Assembly (NCBI GenBank): GCA_018364155.1
Contig: JAGZMM010000003.1
Coordinates: 248,001 to 312,000, forward strand
DNA length: 64,000 nucleotides
Direction: 5' to 3'
From: Clostridiales bacterium
Lineage (GTDB): Bacteria; Bacillota; Clostridia; Oscillospirales; Acutalibacteraceae
A model generated the notes under the pieces. The model did no database searches and had not been told where the DNA came from. It saw nothing but the letters and a program-made list of their open reading frames with translations. The position numbers and the translations under genes are program-made. Within the stretch, counting starts at the first letter, position 1. The number at the start of each line of letters is the position of its first letter. Shown here in pieces: positions 36,037-45,164 of the stretch.

Positions 36037-36909
36037 TTACTTAATCATGGTTAGAATCAACAGATTGATCACGCCGGCCACTAAGGTGACCACCCAGGTG
36101 GTTTTGAGCATGTTCTGCCACTTGACCCGGGGAAACACGTTGTCAATAAGGATTTCGAGAAAATAGGAAACGAGGATCACAGCCACTGCCACAATCCAGC
36201 TCCACCACGTGGAGTTGACAATAAAGAGGCCCACTACCCCTAACAGGAACACGTTTTCATACCAATGAGACAGCTCCACACAGGCTAGGATATTGCCGGA
36301 AAGCTCGGTGGTCAGGCCCTTGACCATCTCCTGATGGGCATGGTGGGTGGTGCTCAGGTCGTAGGGGGACTTGCGGAATTTGATGGTGAGGATAAACAAA
36401 AAGCCGACGAAAATCCCCGGCAGGTAGCCGATGGCGGACTCTTTGGCCGCAATGATGTCCAACACCGAAAAGCTGCCGGTAGAGATGTAAAACCCGATGG
36501 CCGCCAGCAGCACCATGGGCTCATAGGCCATCATCTGCATCAGCTCCCGCTGGGCGCCCATGGCGCTGTAGGGAGAGTTCGCCGAGCAGGCGGACATGAT
36601 GAAAAAGATGCCTGCCAGCGTCAAGGCGAAGAAGACCAGCAGGATATCTCCGCCGAAGAAGAAAAGCCCGCCGGTAAAGACAATGAACAGCAGAAAGCCG
36701 TAGACCAGGAAATCCTGGACGTTGTTGACCACCACCGATTGCTTTTTAAAGAGCTTAAAGAGATCGTAGAAGGGCTGCCAGACGGACGGGCCCTTGCGCC
36801 CCTGCATCCGGGCGGAAATCTTCCGGTCAAAGCCCGCCAGCAATCCGCCCAGCAAAGGGGCAAGCAGCACATAGCCCGCCACCCAAAGAATACGCCAGAT
36901 CAGTTCCAT
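36037..36909 (-). CDS. echB: Ech hydrogenase membrane subunit EchB (NuoH-like)
   Basis: Couples hydrogenase electron flow to ion movement, as NuoH does in complex I. The 290-residue product has about eight membrane helices and the NuoH-like blocks DRKISARMQGRKGPSVWQPF and AYEPMVLLAAIGFY. The start is the ATG at 36909 with GGAGGT upstream. It begins one base after the echA stop. Confidence 0.95.
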   Translation of the reverse strand: MELIWRILWVAGYVLLAPLLGGLLAGFDRKISARMQGRKGPSVWQPFYDLFKLFKKQSVVVNNVQDFLVYGFLLFIVFTGGLFFFGGDILLVFFALTLAGIFFIMSACSANSPYSAMGAQRELMQMMAYEPMVLLAAIGFYISTGSFSVLDIIAAKESAIGYLPGIFVGFLFILTIKFRKSPYDLSTTHHAHQEMVKGLTTELSGNILACVELSHWYENVFLLGVVGLFIVNSTWWSWIVAVAVILVSYFLEILIDNVFPRVKWQNMLKTTWVVTLVAGVINLLILTMIK

Positions 36910-36910
36910 C

Positions 36911-38824
36911 TTAGACGGCACCTCCGATCGCAATGGTCATCAGCACCAGAAGAGCGGCTGTGGACAAAATCAGAGAAGGCTTTAGAAGCTTCTTTTCCCC
37001 AAAGTATTCCTCCATATACCAGTTGGCCAGGTACATGGGCTTTTCTTTTCCGTAGGAATCCACAAAGGCCCGGTCGTTGCCGGCGTTGGCCCCGCCCATG
37101 TAGGACATGACGATTTTCCGCTTCTTGCCGAAGGTGAGAAACCGCACCGCAATGGGCAGAATCACAATGGCGCACAGCATAATGAGCATGATAAAGAGAT
37201 TGCCCGAGCTGATGATCGCTGGCAGGGTTTCGTGGAACATGTCCGCCAGGAAAGGCTCCACTAAATAAGTGGAAACAAAGGGGAAGGAGATGCACAGGCC
37301 GATCATCAGAAAGGCCTGGGATATCAATGAAAACCATTCGCTTCCCTTTACGGTATTGGGAAGGCGCTCCGAGTTATGGATCATGGCCACCAGCTTTCCG
37401 AGCCACTTGGTCCAGTAAAAGAGCGTGGTGGCGGAGCCGAAGATCAAAAACACCACCAAAAGAATGCTTTTCGAGTCCACAAACGCTTTCAGCGCCGCCC
37501 ATTTGGAAATAAGCATCCCGAAGGGGGCTAGGAACATGCCCGCGATTCCCACGATCATGACAAATGCCATTTCCGGCAGCTTGACGATCAGGCCGTGCAT
37601 GTCCTCAATGTTGCGGCTGCCGATGCTGTTTTCCACCGCGCCCACCGACAAAAACATCAGCGACTTGGACACGGCGTGGAACATCATCAGCAAAACGCCC
37701 GCCCAGACCGCCTCATGCATCCCGACTCCCGCACAAGCAGCGATCAGCCCTAAGTTGGACACGGTGGAATAGGCCAGCACCTTCTTGCCGTCGCTCTGGG
37801 AGATGGCAAGCATGGAGGTGGCCAGGAAGGTAAAGCCGCCGATGGTGGTGACCATGGTGCCCGCCAAGTTGCCGCACATGGCCGGGGCCAGGCGGATCAG
37901 CAGGTACACGCCCGCCTTGACCATGGTGGCCGAATGAAGCAGTGCAGAAGTGGGGGTGGGAGCCACCATGGCGCCTAAGAGCCAGCCGCTGAAGGGAAGC
38001 TGGGCGCTTTTGGTAAGCCCTGCGAAAGCCAGCAGAATCACCGGAATGATGGCGACGGTGGTGCCGCTGCCCATGGCCACTAGATCCTGTAAGGTGTTCA
38101 CATGCAGCACCAGGGCCGCGTACACGATGGCCACGGCGAATCCGAGGCCGCCCAACAGGTTCATCCACAAAGCCCGAAAGGAATTGCGTACCGCTTCCGG
38201 CGTCTTGTTATACCCGATGAGCAGAAAAGAACAAAGGCTGGTAATCTCCCAGAAGAAGTACATCCATGTCAAGCTACTCGAGAAGATCAGGCCGAACATG
38301 GCTCCTAAGAACACAAAAAGCATGGCGAAGAAAAAGGCCCGCCGGTCCTTATATTCCTTGTGCCTAGCATGATAATCCTTCATGTATCCCACTGCGTAGA
38401 CACAGATGAGGCAGCCGACGATGCCCACGATCAACACCATGATCACGGTAAGCTTATCGGAAAAAATACGATTGCCCGCAATCTCATTTTTTCCGGTAAG
38501 CTCCAGCCATGCGATCAGGCCCGTCTGCGCTACCGACAAAAGCGCCACATAGTACTTTCGAAATTTAAACCCATAAAATACAATCAGGCCCATCAGGCCG
38601 ATTTCCGCCGCCAAGATCCCCATGTCGATGGCCTTGGCCTCCGGCAGCAGCGATAGATCACCGCCTCCGATGAGGGCATCGGCTGAAAACCAGACCACTC
38701 CCGCCACAATGGCGATGCAGCAGGCAAAAATGAAATATTTTCGCCCCTTTCCATGCCGTTTCATAAATGCAAGCGCAAGCGCCGCCAAAAAGGGGAATAC
38801 GATCAAAAACGCAATCATTGGCAA
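36911..38824 (-). CDS. echA: Ech hydrogenase antiporter-like subunit EchA (NuoL-like)
   Basis: The large ion-pumping subunit of Ech hydrogenase, homologous to NuoL and Mrp antiporters. The product of about 637 residues has some 16 membrane helices and the conserved blocks WMYFFWEITSLCSFLLIGY (with the key Glu), GLTKSAQLPFSGWL (Lys) and TPTSALLHSATMVKAGVYL. The start is uncertain: TTG at 38824 is 7 bases from GGAGGG, while ATG at 38818 is 13 bases away. First gene of the ech-hyp operon. Confidence 0.93.
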   Translation of the reverse strand: MPMIAFLIVFPFLAALALAFMKRHGKGRKYFIFACCIAIVAGVVWFSADALIGGGDLSLLPEAKAIDMGILAAEIGLMGLIVFYGFKFRKYYVALLSVAQTGLIAWLELTGKNEIAGNRIFSDKLTVIMVLIVGIVGCLICVYAVGYMKDYHARHKEYKDRRAFFFAMLFVFLGAMFGLIFSSSLTWMYFFWEITSLCSFLLIGYNKTPEAVRNSFRALWMNLLGGLGFAVAIVYAALVLHVNTLQDLVAMGSGTTVAIIPVILLAFAGLTKSAQLPFSGWLLGAMVAPTPTSALLHSATMVKAGVYLLIRLAPAMCGNLAGTMVTTIGGFTFLATSMLAISQSDGKKVLAYSTVSNLGLIAACAGVGMHEAVWAGVLLMMFHAVSKSLMFLSVGAVENSIGSRNIEDMHGLIVKLPEMAFVMIVGIAGMFLAPFGMLISKWAALKAFVDSKSILLVVFLIFGSATTLFYWTKWLGKLVAMIHNSERLPNTVKGSEWFSLISQAFLMIGLCISFPFVSTYLVEPFLADMFHETLPAIISSGNLFIMLIMLCAIVILPIAVRFLTFGKKRKIVMSYMGGANAGNDRAFVDSYGKEKPMYLANWYMEEYFGEKKLLKPSLILSTAALLVLMTIAIGGAV

Positions 38825-38859
38825 AGCGAATCCCTCCTTCTTCCAAAATCCGTACCGGC

Positions 38860-38896
38860 AAAACAAAACGAAACCCCTGCCGCAAAACCGGCAGGG
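38860..38896 (-). terminator. Terminator-like hairpin in the leader of the ech-hyp operon
   Basis: On the minus strand CCCTGCCG and CGGCAGGG pair around a six-base loop, followed by TTTCGTTTTGTTTT. It lies between the operon promoter and echA. Another GC-rich hairpin (GCCC/GGGC) and a small GTCTG/CAGAC hairpin precede it. The layout fits transcription attenuation; no known riboswitch class was recognised. Confidence 0.55.
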
Positions 38897-39001
38897 TCCC
38901 TTACAGGCATATCGAATGGCCTGCCCTGTGGAGAGGGCAAAACCGGCGAAACATAGTCTGTTTTTGTTTAAATCAGACGAATTTTGTTTTTTTCTGCTCT
39001 T

Positions 39002-39030
39002 ATATTACTTCACTCGGCCGAATAAGTCAA
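39002..39030 (-). promoter_or_regulatory. Promoter of the ech-hyp operon
   Basis: TTGACT and TAATAT are separated by exactly 17 bases on the minus strand, giving a leader of about 170 bases before echA. Confidence 0.7.
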
Positions 39031-39093
39031 TAACCCCTCGCCTTCGAACCTCCCCGTTTCCTTCTTTTTACAGCCATCCGTATGTACATGTAC

Positions 39094-39143
39094 AAAAAGG
39101 TACGCCGGCAGAAAAGTCTATCCCCTGCCGGGCGTACCTTTTT
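39094..39143 (-). terminator. Terminator of the first nitroreductase gene
   Basis: AAAAAGGTACGCC-GGCAG pairs with CTGCCGGCGTACCTTTTT around a 13-base loop, three bases after the nitroreductase stop. It separates that gene from the ech promoter. Confidence 0.85.
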
Positions 39144-39146
39144 CGA

Positions 39147-39746
39147 TTACGCAAACACCTTCACACGCGGTTCAATGGGTGCAAAGGACTTCTTTGGAGG
39201 TGCTGCCGTTGGCACGCCAAACGGCATTTGCGAAAGCAGCGTCCAGCTTTCCGGAATGCCAAAGCGGGTCTTTACTCGCTCGTCGATAAGCGGATTATAA
39301 TGCTGCAGCGACGCACCAAGCCCCTCTGCCTCCAGCATGGTCCAGACGAAAACCTGGAGCATCCCGGCCGACTGCTGGGCCCAAATCGGAAAGTTCTCCC
39401 GATACGCAGGGTACTTTTGCGCAAATTCTTTTACCACCCCGTCGTCGTTGAAAAAAAGAACCGTTCCATATCCTGCGGCAAAGGATTCCACCTTTTTCTG
39501 CGTCACAGGAAACTGTTCCGGCGCAACCCGTTCTTTTAACACTTCCAGCACAATCTCCCACAGCGCCCTGTGATGCTCACCGAACAGGATCGCCGTCCGG
39601 CCGCTCTGCATATGAAAGGAGGACGGGGTGTGCAGCACTGCCTCCTTCACCAATTCCACAATGTGTTCCTTGGGAACGCTGGTTTTGTCTGAGATGGTGT
39701 AAACACTCCGGCGGTTTCGAATCGCCTGTAAAAATTCCTGGGTCAT
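39147..39746 (-). CDS. Nitroreductase family protein, Frm2/Hbn1-like
   Basis: FMN-dependent oxidoreductase fold. The 199-residue product has RNRRSVYTISDK at the FMN phosphate-binding N-terminus, HTPSSFHMQSGRTAILFG in the middle and LGASLQHYNPLIDERVK, the pattern of the Frm2/Hbn1 branch. The start is the ATG at 39746, 7 bases after GGAGG; an upstream frame extension lacks one. Physiological substrate unknown. Single gene. Confidence 0.88.
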   Translation of the reverse strand: MTQEFLQAIRNRRSVYTISDKTSVPKEHIVELVKEAVLHTPSSFHMQSGRTAILFGEHHRALWEIVLEVLKERVAPEQFPVTQKKVESFAAGYGTVLFFNDDGVVKEFAQKYPAYRENFPIWAQQSAGMLQVFVWTMLEAEGLGASLQHYNPLIDERVKTRFGIPESWTLLSQMPFGVPTAAPPKKSFAPIEPRVKVFA

Positions 39747-40128
39747 CTTGGCGCCTCCCTTGTTTTTGGTAGTATACGCAAATTTCCCGGAAACCATCCT
39801 TCTCCGGCCAACACTGGTTTCTTTCTCCGGTTACCGTGCGGATATATTTATTATTGTAGCGCAACGCCTGCATCCCTGTCCATCCATTTTGCTGCCGCCA
39901 GGCCCATTCTCTGTTTTTCCTACGAGAAAAAGAATGAAAAACGCAATAAAAAATCACCGATGCAAAAAAGCCGTACAAACATGAATATTTTTTTGCTTTC
40001 ACATTGTACATACATATGTTACGCTTAAATCAAAGCAAATCACCTAAAATAAATTATGAAAGGGGGATCTTTTTATTCTTTGTTATAAGTCCAGATTCCA
40101 CTTATATAACGGAAAAGGAGAAAAAAAG
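39747..40128. other. Intergenic stretch between divergent genes
   Basis: Holds the promoter regions of the nitroreductase (minus; TATACT at 39771-39776 without a clear -35) and of the GH43 gene (plus). Upstream of the latter an AT-rich tract includes ACATA-CA-TATGT, a small inverted repeat near 40010-40020. AAAAGGAG is the ribosome site of the GH43 gene. No gene seen. Confidence 0.45.
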
Positions 40129-43100
40129 ATGAAAGGAAAGAAAGCACTCGGCATTCTTCTTGCGGCGGCAATGACCTCCAGCTTTTTGTTCACCGGAGTC
40201 CCGGCAGGAGCGGCCGGGCCGGTGATCACTGCCTCCATGAGCCAACCGGCTTACGGGCTGGACACACCGGCTGTAGCGACGGTGGTCACCTCAGGCACGG
40301 TAGAAAAATGCTATCTGGCAAATGAATCGGGCATGGGTCTGGTTTCAGAGCGAACTTGTAAAGACAACTTGGATGGTACCCGCACCTGGACCATTTCCCT
40401 GTCGCTGGCCACCAAAGGTGTACGGACGCTCAAGGTGATGGCCGACGGGGTGGATACCGGGGTTACCGTTTCCTTTTCTTTGGTGGAGCACTACGAGCCG
40501 CCCCATACGGCGCCTGCGCTGCTTCGCGCTGAAGGACCGCAAACGGGTTCGGTCAACCAGCCCTTCCCGGTGACGGTGATCACCAACGATGCGGTCGAAT
40601 ATGTGGCGTTGTTCAATGAATCGGGCAGCGGCATAGTTTCCACCCGGGCCTTCTCAGACAATGGGGACGGCACTCGCACCTGGCTGCTGATGACGAGCCT
40701 AGCCACCCGGGGAAGCCGCAGCTTCTCGGTGAAAATTGCGGATGCCTCCAAGGTCTGGCAGGACACGGAGGCTACCGTTTCAGTCTGGCTCGGCGTGGAC
40801 CAGGAACCGCAATACGAAGCGGCACCGGCAAAAAGCCGCTCTTCTGTACACGATCCCTCCATCGTCCAGGACAAGGACACCGGGGAATACTACATCTTCG
40901 GCTCCAATCAGGGAGTCGCCAAGTCCTCCGACCTGATCAATTGGAGCACGGTGCGCTGCCAGCTTTACGGCGAGGACGTAGCCTCCAATCTGGCCGGTTC
41001 TTTCGCTTGGGCCGGATATAAGGACGGAAGCACCAATGCCGGCAACGGGATGGCTCTGTGGGCGCCCGATGTGATTTACAATCCCCGGTATGAAAACGCA
41101 GACGGCAGCAAGGGCGCTTACATGATTTATTACCCTGTCTGTTCCAACCACAAGCGGGGCGCCATCGGCTACGCGGTATCCCAAAACATCACCGGCCCCT
41201 ATCAGTACGGGGATACCATCCTTTACTCCGGCTTTACTCTCACCGGCGGGCCGGACGAAGAAGGAACCACGGCGGACACCATCTGGACCCGAACCAACCT
41301 GCCTGAGCTGATCGAAAACGGTACCATCGAAGGGCTTCGGGACAGCTGGTTCAACGAAGACGGCAGCTACAACATTGTTGACCACGCCATGCCCATCGAC
41401 CCGGCGGTTTTCTTCGATGAGGACGGGCGGCTGTGGATGGTCTACGGCGGCGCCATGCTCATTGAGCTCGACCCCGCCACCGGCGCGGCCAAGTACCCCG
41501 GAAAGGACGGCAAAACCGAAGGTGGAAACGACATCGACCGCTATTTCGGCATCCGCATTGCCGGCGGCTTCTATAAGGGCGGCGAAGGCGCGTACATCGA
41601 GTATGACAAAGAGAGCGGCTATTACTATCTCTATGTGACCTACGGGCAGATCACGGAAGGGTATAACCAGCGGCTGTTCCGCTCGAAAAACGTCACTGGC
41701 CCCTATCTGGATGCCAAGGGGCAAAATGCTGCTTTTGCAGACGATACGGTAACGCCCTCCGACTATGGCGTCAAAGTAATGGGCAACTACAAGTTCTCCG
41801 GAATGAGCCAAGGCTATAAGCACGGCGGGCACAATTCCATCTATACCGACGAAAACGGGCAGATGTACAACATCTATCACCAGCGCTTCGAACGGGGAAG
41901 CAACCACCAGGACCGCATCCACCAACTGTTCCGCAATCAAGCCGGCTGGCCGGTGATGGCGGTATATGAAAACGCCGGCGACCTCATTTCCCCAACCGGA
42001 TACGCCATGGACGAGATTGTGGGGTACTATGAGTTTGTCAACCACGGCACCCTTTCGAGCTCCGGCATGCTCGACACCTTCCTTGTTCGTCTCAACGAGG
42101 ACGGTTCCATCACCGGCGACCTGGAAGGACGCTGGAACATGACCGACGGCACCTATTATATGAGTGCTGCCATCAACGGCGTGACTTATGAAGGCGTTTT
42201 CTTCAAGCAGCAGGACGAATCCGGCCTCAAGCGCCAGGTGATGACCTTCTCGGCCATCGGGTCGAACAACGAAACCATCTGGGGCAGCCGGCTTTCGCAA
42301 AGCGACCGGGACCTGGCCGCGGCCGAAAGCGCCGCCAACGCCCTGGACCTCGCGCCGAGCGTACACGCCGACCTGGCGCTGCGTACCAGCGGCGATTATG
42401 ACACTCGCATTTTCTGGACCACCAGCGATCCCTTTGTTCTGACGTCCCGCGGCGTGGTGCATCGTCAGGCGGAGGAGCGGCCCGTCACTTTAACGGCCTA
42501 CGTGATGAAAAACGGAGCGGTGGCTGTTCGAACCTTTGATGTGACTGTGGAAGCCGCCCAAAGCGGCGTACAGGCTTTTGACGGCAAGCCCCTTTACCAG
42601 TTCTCCTTCTCCAACACCGACGGGGCCTTTACCAAAAACACCGGCTCCCTTTTGGGCGCAGGGCTGCTCACCGGCGATGGGACGGTGGTAACCGATTCGG
42701 ACAAAGGTTTGGTACTCTCCACCTCCGGCGCAGGCGCTCTCACCCTGCCGGGCGATACCCTTTCCGGTCTGACCGAAGGTTTCTCGGTATGTTTCTGGGT
42801 AAAAACCGACGGCTCTTCCTCCCTCTTTGAAGCGTCGGGAAAAGGCTTTTCAACATGCATCGGTTCGGATCTGCGGGCAACCGTGCAGGCAAACGGCCAA
42901 ACCATACGCACCGGAGAAGCCTCTCAGGCGCTGCCTGCGGGCGAATGGGCCTGCGTCACCTACAGTGTGGGACGCACCGGTATAGACGTGTACCTCAACG
43001 GCAGGCTGATTTCCTCTGCGAAAGCGGATCTTTCTTTTGTCTTTGGAGACGGCCGGCTTAACCATCTCACCGTGAAAGCGGGTGGCGGTGCAGGCGCGGT

Positions 43101-43668
43101 CCTGCTCGATGACGTGGCCGTCTACGCGCCTGCCCTGACCGCCGACCAGGCAAACGCCATGATCGATCCGGACATTGCCTGGCAGACCGATTGGCAGATC
43201 GACTTCGGCACCGAAACCTCCGCCGTCTGGGGCGGCTTTACCCAGATGACCGACCAGACTCTTTACAAAAAAGTGGGGCTATTGCAGGGATACGGTTTTA
43301 AAGGGCCGGTTCAGTCGGGAGTCACCCCCACTGGCGGCGCAAAAATCTGTGACTTTGTGTATGCAAAGGGCGGCGAGAAGTACACCTTCCAGATGGATCT
43401 TCCAAACGGCACCTACCGGGTATTCATGTACACTGGCGCCAAGGACGCCATCAACACCACCAACTTCTATTTCCAAGATCATGCAGACGATGTGCACACC
43501 CAGGTAACGCCGGAAGGGGTCGCGTCGGACAACTATGGCGGTCCCAACACCTATACGGTTGAGGTTACCGACCAGTTGCTGACGGTCACCATTTGGGGCG
43601 ACGCTTCCCTAGGAGCAGACGCGATCACCGGCAGGCTCAATTCCATTGAGATTACCCGGTTAAGCTGA
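40129..43668 (+). CDS. Secreted GH43 arabinanase-like enzyme with N-terminal Ig-like repeats
   Basis: A 1179-residue exoenzyme probably acting on arabinan side chains of pectin. Order: signal peptide (1-28, AGA-A cleavage); two copies of an Ig-like module (about 31-118 and 130-222) with NESGxG and DGTRTW motifs; a five-bladed GH43 domain (about 235-620) with candidate catalytic residues Asp242 (VHDPSIV), Asp424 (IDPAVFF) and Glu486 (GGEGAY); an Abn2-type C-terminal beta domain (GYYEFVNHG onward); a bacterial Ig-like stretch (YDTRIFWTTSDP); a LamG-like domain (about 820-1010); and a C-terminal domain (WQIDFGTETSAVWGGF) of the kind found in rhamnogalacturonan enzymes. No dockerin, sortase signal or SLH domain. 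It stands alone, but shares the Ig-like module with the lyase at 60.6-64 kb. Confidence 0.9.
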   Translation: MKGKKALGILLAAAMTSSFLFTGVPAGAAGPVITASMSQPAYGLDTPAVATVVTSGTVEKCYLANESGMGLVSERTCKDNLDGTRTWTISLSLATKGVRTLKVMADGVDTGVTVSFSLVEHYEPPHTAPALLRAEGPQTGSVNQPFPVTVITNDAVEYVALFNESGSGIVSTRAFSDNGDGTRTWLLMTSLATRGSRSFSVKIADASKVWQDTEATVSVWLGVDQEPQYEAAPAKSRSSVHDPSIVQDKDTGEYYIFGSNQGVAKSSDLINWSTVRCQLYGEDVASNLAGSFAWAGYKDGSTNAGNGMALWAPDVIYNPRYENADGSKGAYMIYYPVCSNHKRGAIGYAVSQNITGPYQYGDTILYSGFTLTGGPDEEGTTADTIWTRTNLPELIENGTIEGLRDSWFNEDGSYNIVDHAMPIDPAVFFDEDGRLWMVYGGAMLIELDPATGAAKYPGKDGKTEGGNDIDRYFGIRIAGGFYKGGEGAYIEYDKESGYYYLYVTYGQITEGYNQRLFRSKNVTGPYLDAKGQNAAFADDTVTPSDYGVKVMGNYKFSGMSQGYKHGGHNSIYTDENGQMYNIYHQRFERGSNHQDRIHQLFRNQAGWPVMAVYENAGDLISPTGYAMDEIVGYYEFVNHGTLSSSGMLDTFLVRLNEDGSITGDLEGRWNMTDGTYYMSAAINGVTYEGVFFKQQDESGLKRQVMTFSAIGSNNETIWGSRLSQSDRDLAAAESAANALDLAPSVHADLALRTSGDYDTRIFWTTSDPFVLTSRGVVHRQAEERPVTLTAYVMKNGAVAVRTFDVTVEAAQSGVQAFDGKPLYQFSFSNTDGAFTKNTGSLLGAGLLTGDGTVVTDSDKGLVLSTSGAGALTLPGDTLSGLTEGFSVCFWVKTDGSSSLFEASGKGFSTCIGSDLRATVQANGQTIRTGEASQALPAGEWACVTYSVGRTGIDVYLNGRLISSAKADLSFVFGDGRLNHLTVKAGGGAGAVLLDDVAVYAPALTADQANAMIDPDIAWQTDWQIDFGTETSAVWGGFTQMTDQTLYKKVGLLQGYGFKGPVQSGVTPTGGAKICDFVYAKGGEKYTFQMDLPNGTYRVFMYTGAKDAINTTNFYFQDHADDVHTQVTPEGVASDNYGGPNTYTVEVTDQLLTVTIWGDASLGADAITGRLNSIEITRLS

Positions 43669-43691
43669 CGGCTTTTTTCCTTTTGTCTAGT

Positions 43692-43724
43692 CAAAACCAC
43701 CCGCTTTGCGGGTGGTTTTGCTTT
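43692..43724 (+). terminator. Intrinsic terminator after the GH43 gene
   Basis: AAAACCACCCGC and GCGGGTGGTTTT pair around a three-base loop, followed by GCTTTTT. Confidence 0.88.
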
Positions 43725-43853
43725 TTACCTATCTGTTGTTATGGCTGCTGGCACTTTGGTCTCGCCCTGCTTCAAGGCACGCAATCACAGCCATCTCAAA
43801 GCAAAGGCCTGTTTTCCTTTTCACCGGCCAAAACCTATCGTACAATCGCCGTT

Positions 43854-45053
43854 TTACCGATGCGCAGAGGAATTCCTGTTTTCGGCTGCGAGGGCTTTTC
43901 TCTGTCTGTCCTTGCCGGAAGGGGACGTGCCGTGCAGCGCACGAGAGGCGATCAGCGTGGTTACCGGGATGGCCAGAATCACTGCGATGCTGCCGGAAAG
44001 GCCGCGGATCACTTCCACCACCAGAAGATCCAGATTGATGAGCGCGATGTACGGCAGCGAATACATATAGTAAACCAGCAGGATGTTCAAACTGCTGCCG
44101 GTAAAAGCCAGAATGAGGGTATTGGTCATGGTGCCCATAATGTCCTTGCCTACGTTCATTCCCGAACGCCACAGCTGCTTCTGGGTCAGAGTAGGATCGA
44201 TGCTTTTCATCTCGGTTAAGGAGGATGCGATGGACATGGCCGTATCCATTACCGCGCCAAGAGCGGCGATCAGAATGCCCGCAAAAAGAAGGTCCTTGAC
44301 CCGCAGAGCGGTGGAATCAGAGATAAACAGCAAAAGCTCCGCTTCCGATTCATTTAAGGTAGAAATGTGGGAAATGGCGCCGGTGGCGTAGGCGATGACG
44401 CCGGCGAACATGGTACATACGCTGCAGCTGACGGCGGCGATGACCGTCTTTTTGCAAAAGCCGTTGAGGGCCAAGAGGGTCACGGCGGTAGAGAGCACCA
44501 CCACAACCACGGCAGCCAGAATCGGTTCCACGCCTTTGATGATCATGGGAAGGAACAAAAAGAGGACACAGAGAATGGTAAAGGCCAGGGAGGCGATGGA
44601 TTTAAGCCCTTTCTTTCTGCCAAAAAGGAGCACCACCGCCAAAAACAGGGCCAGCAGGAGATAGAGGTAGTTTTCCCGGCTGTAGTTGACGACGCTGGTG
44701 GTCACAAACCCGTCAAAGCTGGAAATGACAAGCTCGGTGCCCACACTGGCAGGCTTATTATTGACGCGCTGGACGTAGTTGATGGCGGTGGTGCTGCGGC
44801 CGGCAAATTCGCCGGTGAGAATCTCCAGCTTAAGCCATTGCTTTCCAATCTGGATAAAATCATAATCCGGATCGGGGCCCATGTCCTCTTTCTCCACCTC
44901 GATGACCCGGGCCTTTTCGTAAACAATGCCGTCCTGGTAGTCGCCGGGCTTTTGGTAATCAAGGGTGGTGTTGAAAACATAGAGAAACGCAAAAAAGCCG
45001 ACGAGGAACACAATCCAGGCGGCGGTGCCGATTTTCTTCTTGGGATTTTTCAT
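43854..45053 (-). CDS. YibE/F family multi-pass membrane protein
   Basis: Family of unknown biochemical function. The 399-residue product has one N-terminal membrane segment (AAWIVFLVGFFAFLYVF), an extracytoplasmic domain of about 90 residues, and then seven or so helices carrying the family block GAVMDTAMSIASSL and the ILAFTGSSLN motif. The start is the ATG at 45053 with AGGA 10 bases upstream. It follows the phosphoesterase gene by about 110 bases, on the same strand, so they may be one transcript. Confidence 0.88.
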   Translation of the reverse strand: MKNPKKKIGTAAWIVFLVGFFAFLYVFNTTLDYQKPGDYQDGIVYEKARVIEVEKEDMGPDPDYDFIQIGKQWLKLEILTGEFAGRSTTAINYVQRVNNKPASVGTELVISSFDGFVTTSVVNYSRENYLYLLLALFLAVVLLFGRKKGLKSIASLAFTILCVLFLFLPMIIKGVEPILAAVVVVVLSTAVTLLALNGFCKKTVIAAVSCSVCTMFAGVIAYATGAISHISTLNESEAELLLFISDSTALRVKDLLFAGILIAALGAVMDTAMSIASSLTEMKSIDPTLTQKQLWRSGMNVGKDIMGTMTNTLILAFTGSSLNILLVYYMYSLPYIALINLDLLVVEVIRGLSGSIAVILAIPVTTLIASRALHGTSPSGKDRQRKALAAENRNSSAHR

Positions 45054-45164
45054 AAGGCAGACATCCTGTCTTTTTATTTGTTGCAACCAGGTGGGACCAG
45101 GGCGGCGGGAGGGCCGCCCTGGTCCTTGGCGAGGGGATGTGTAAGGAAGAATCGCGTAAGGGGG

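Noticed and set aside
36334..37110. 258-codon plus-strand open frame opposite echB
   Set aside because: Antisense shadow of the membrane subunit gene, which has the NuoH-like motifs.
40780..42462. 560-codon minus-strand open frame inside the GH43 gene
   Set aside because: Antisense shadow; the plus strand carries a signal peptide and GH43 catalytic residues.
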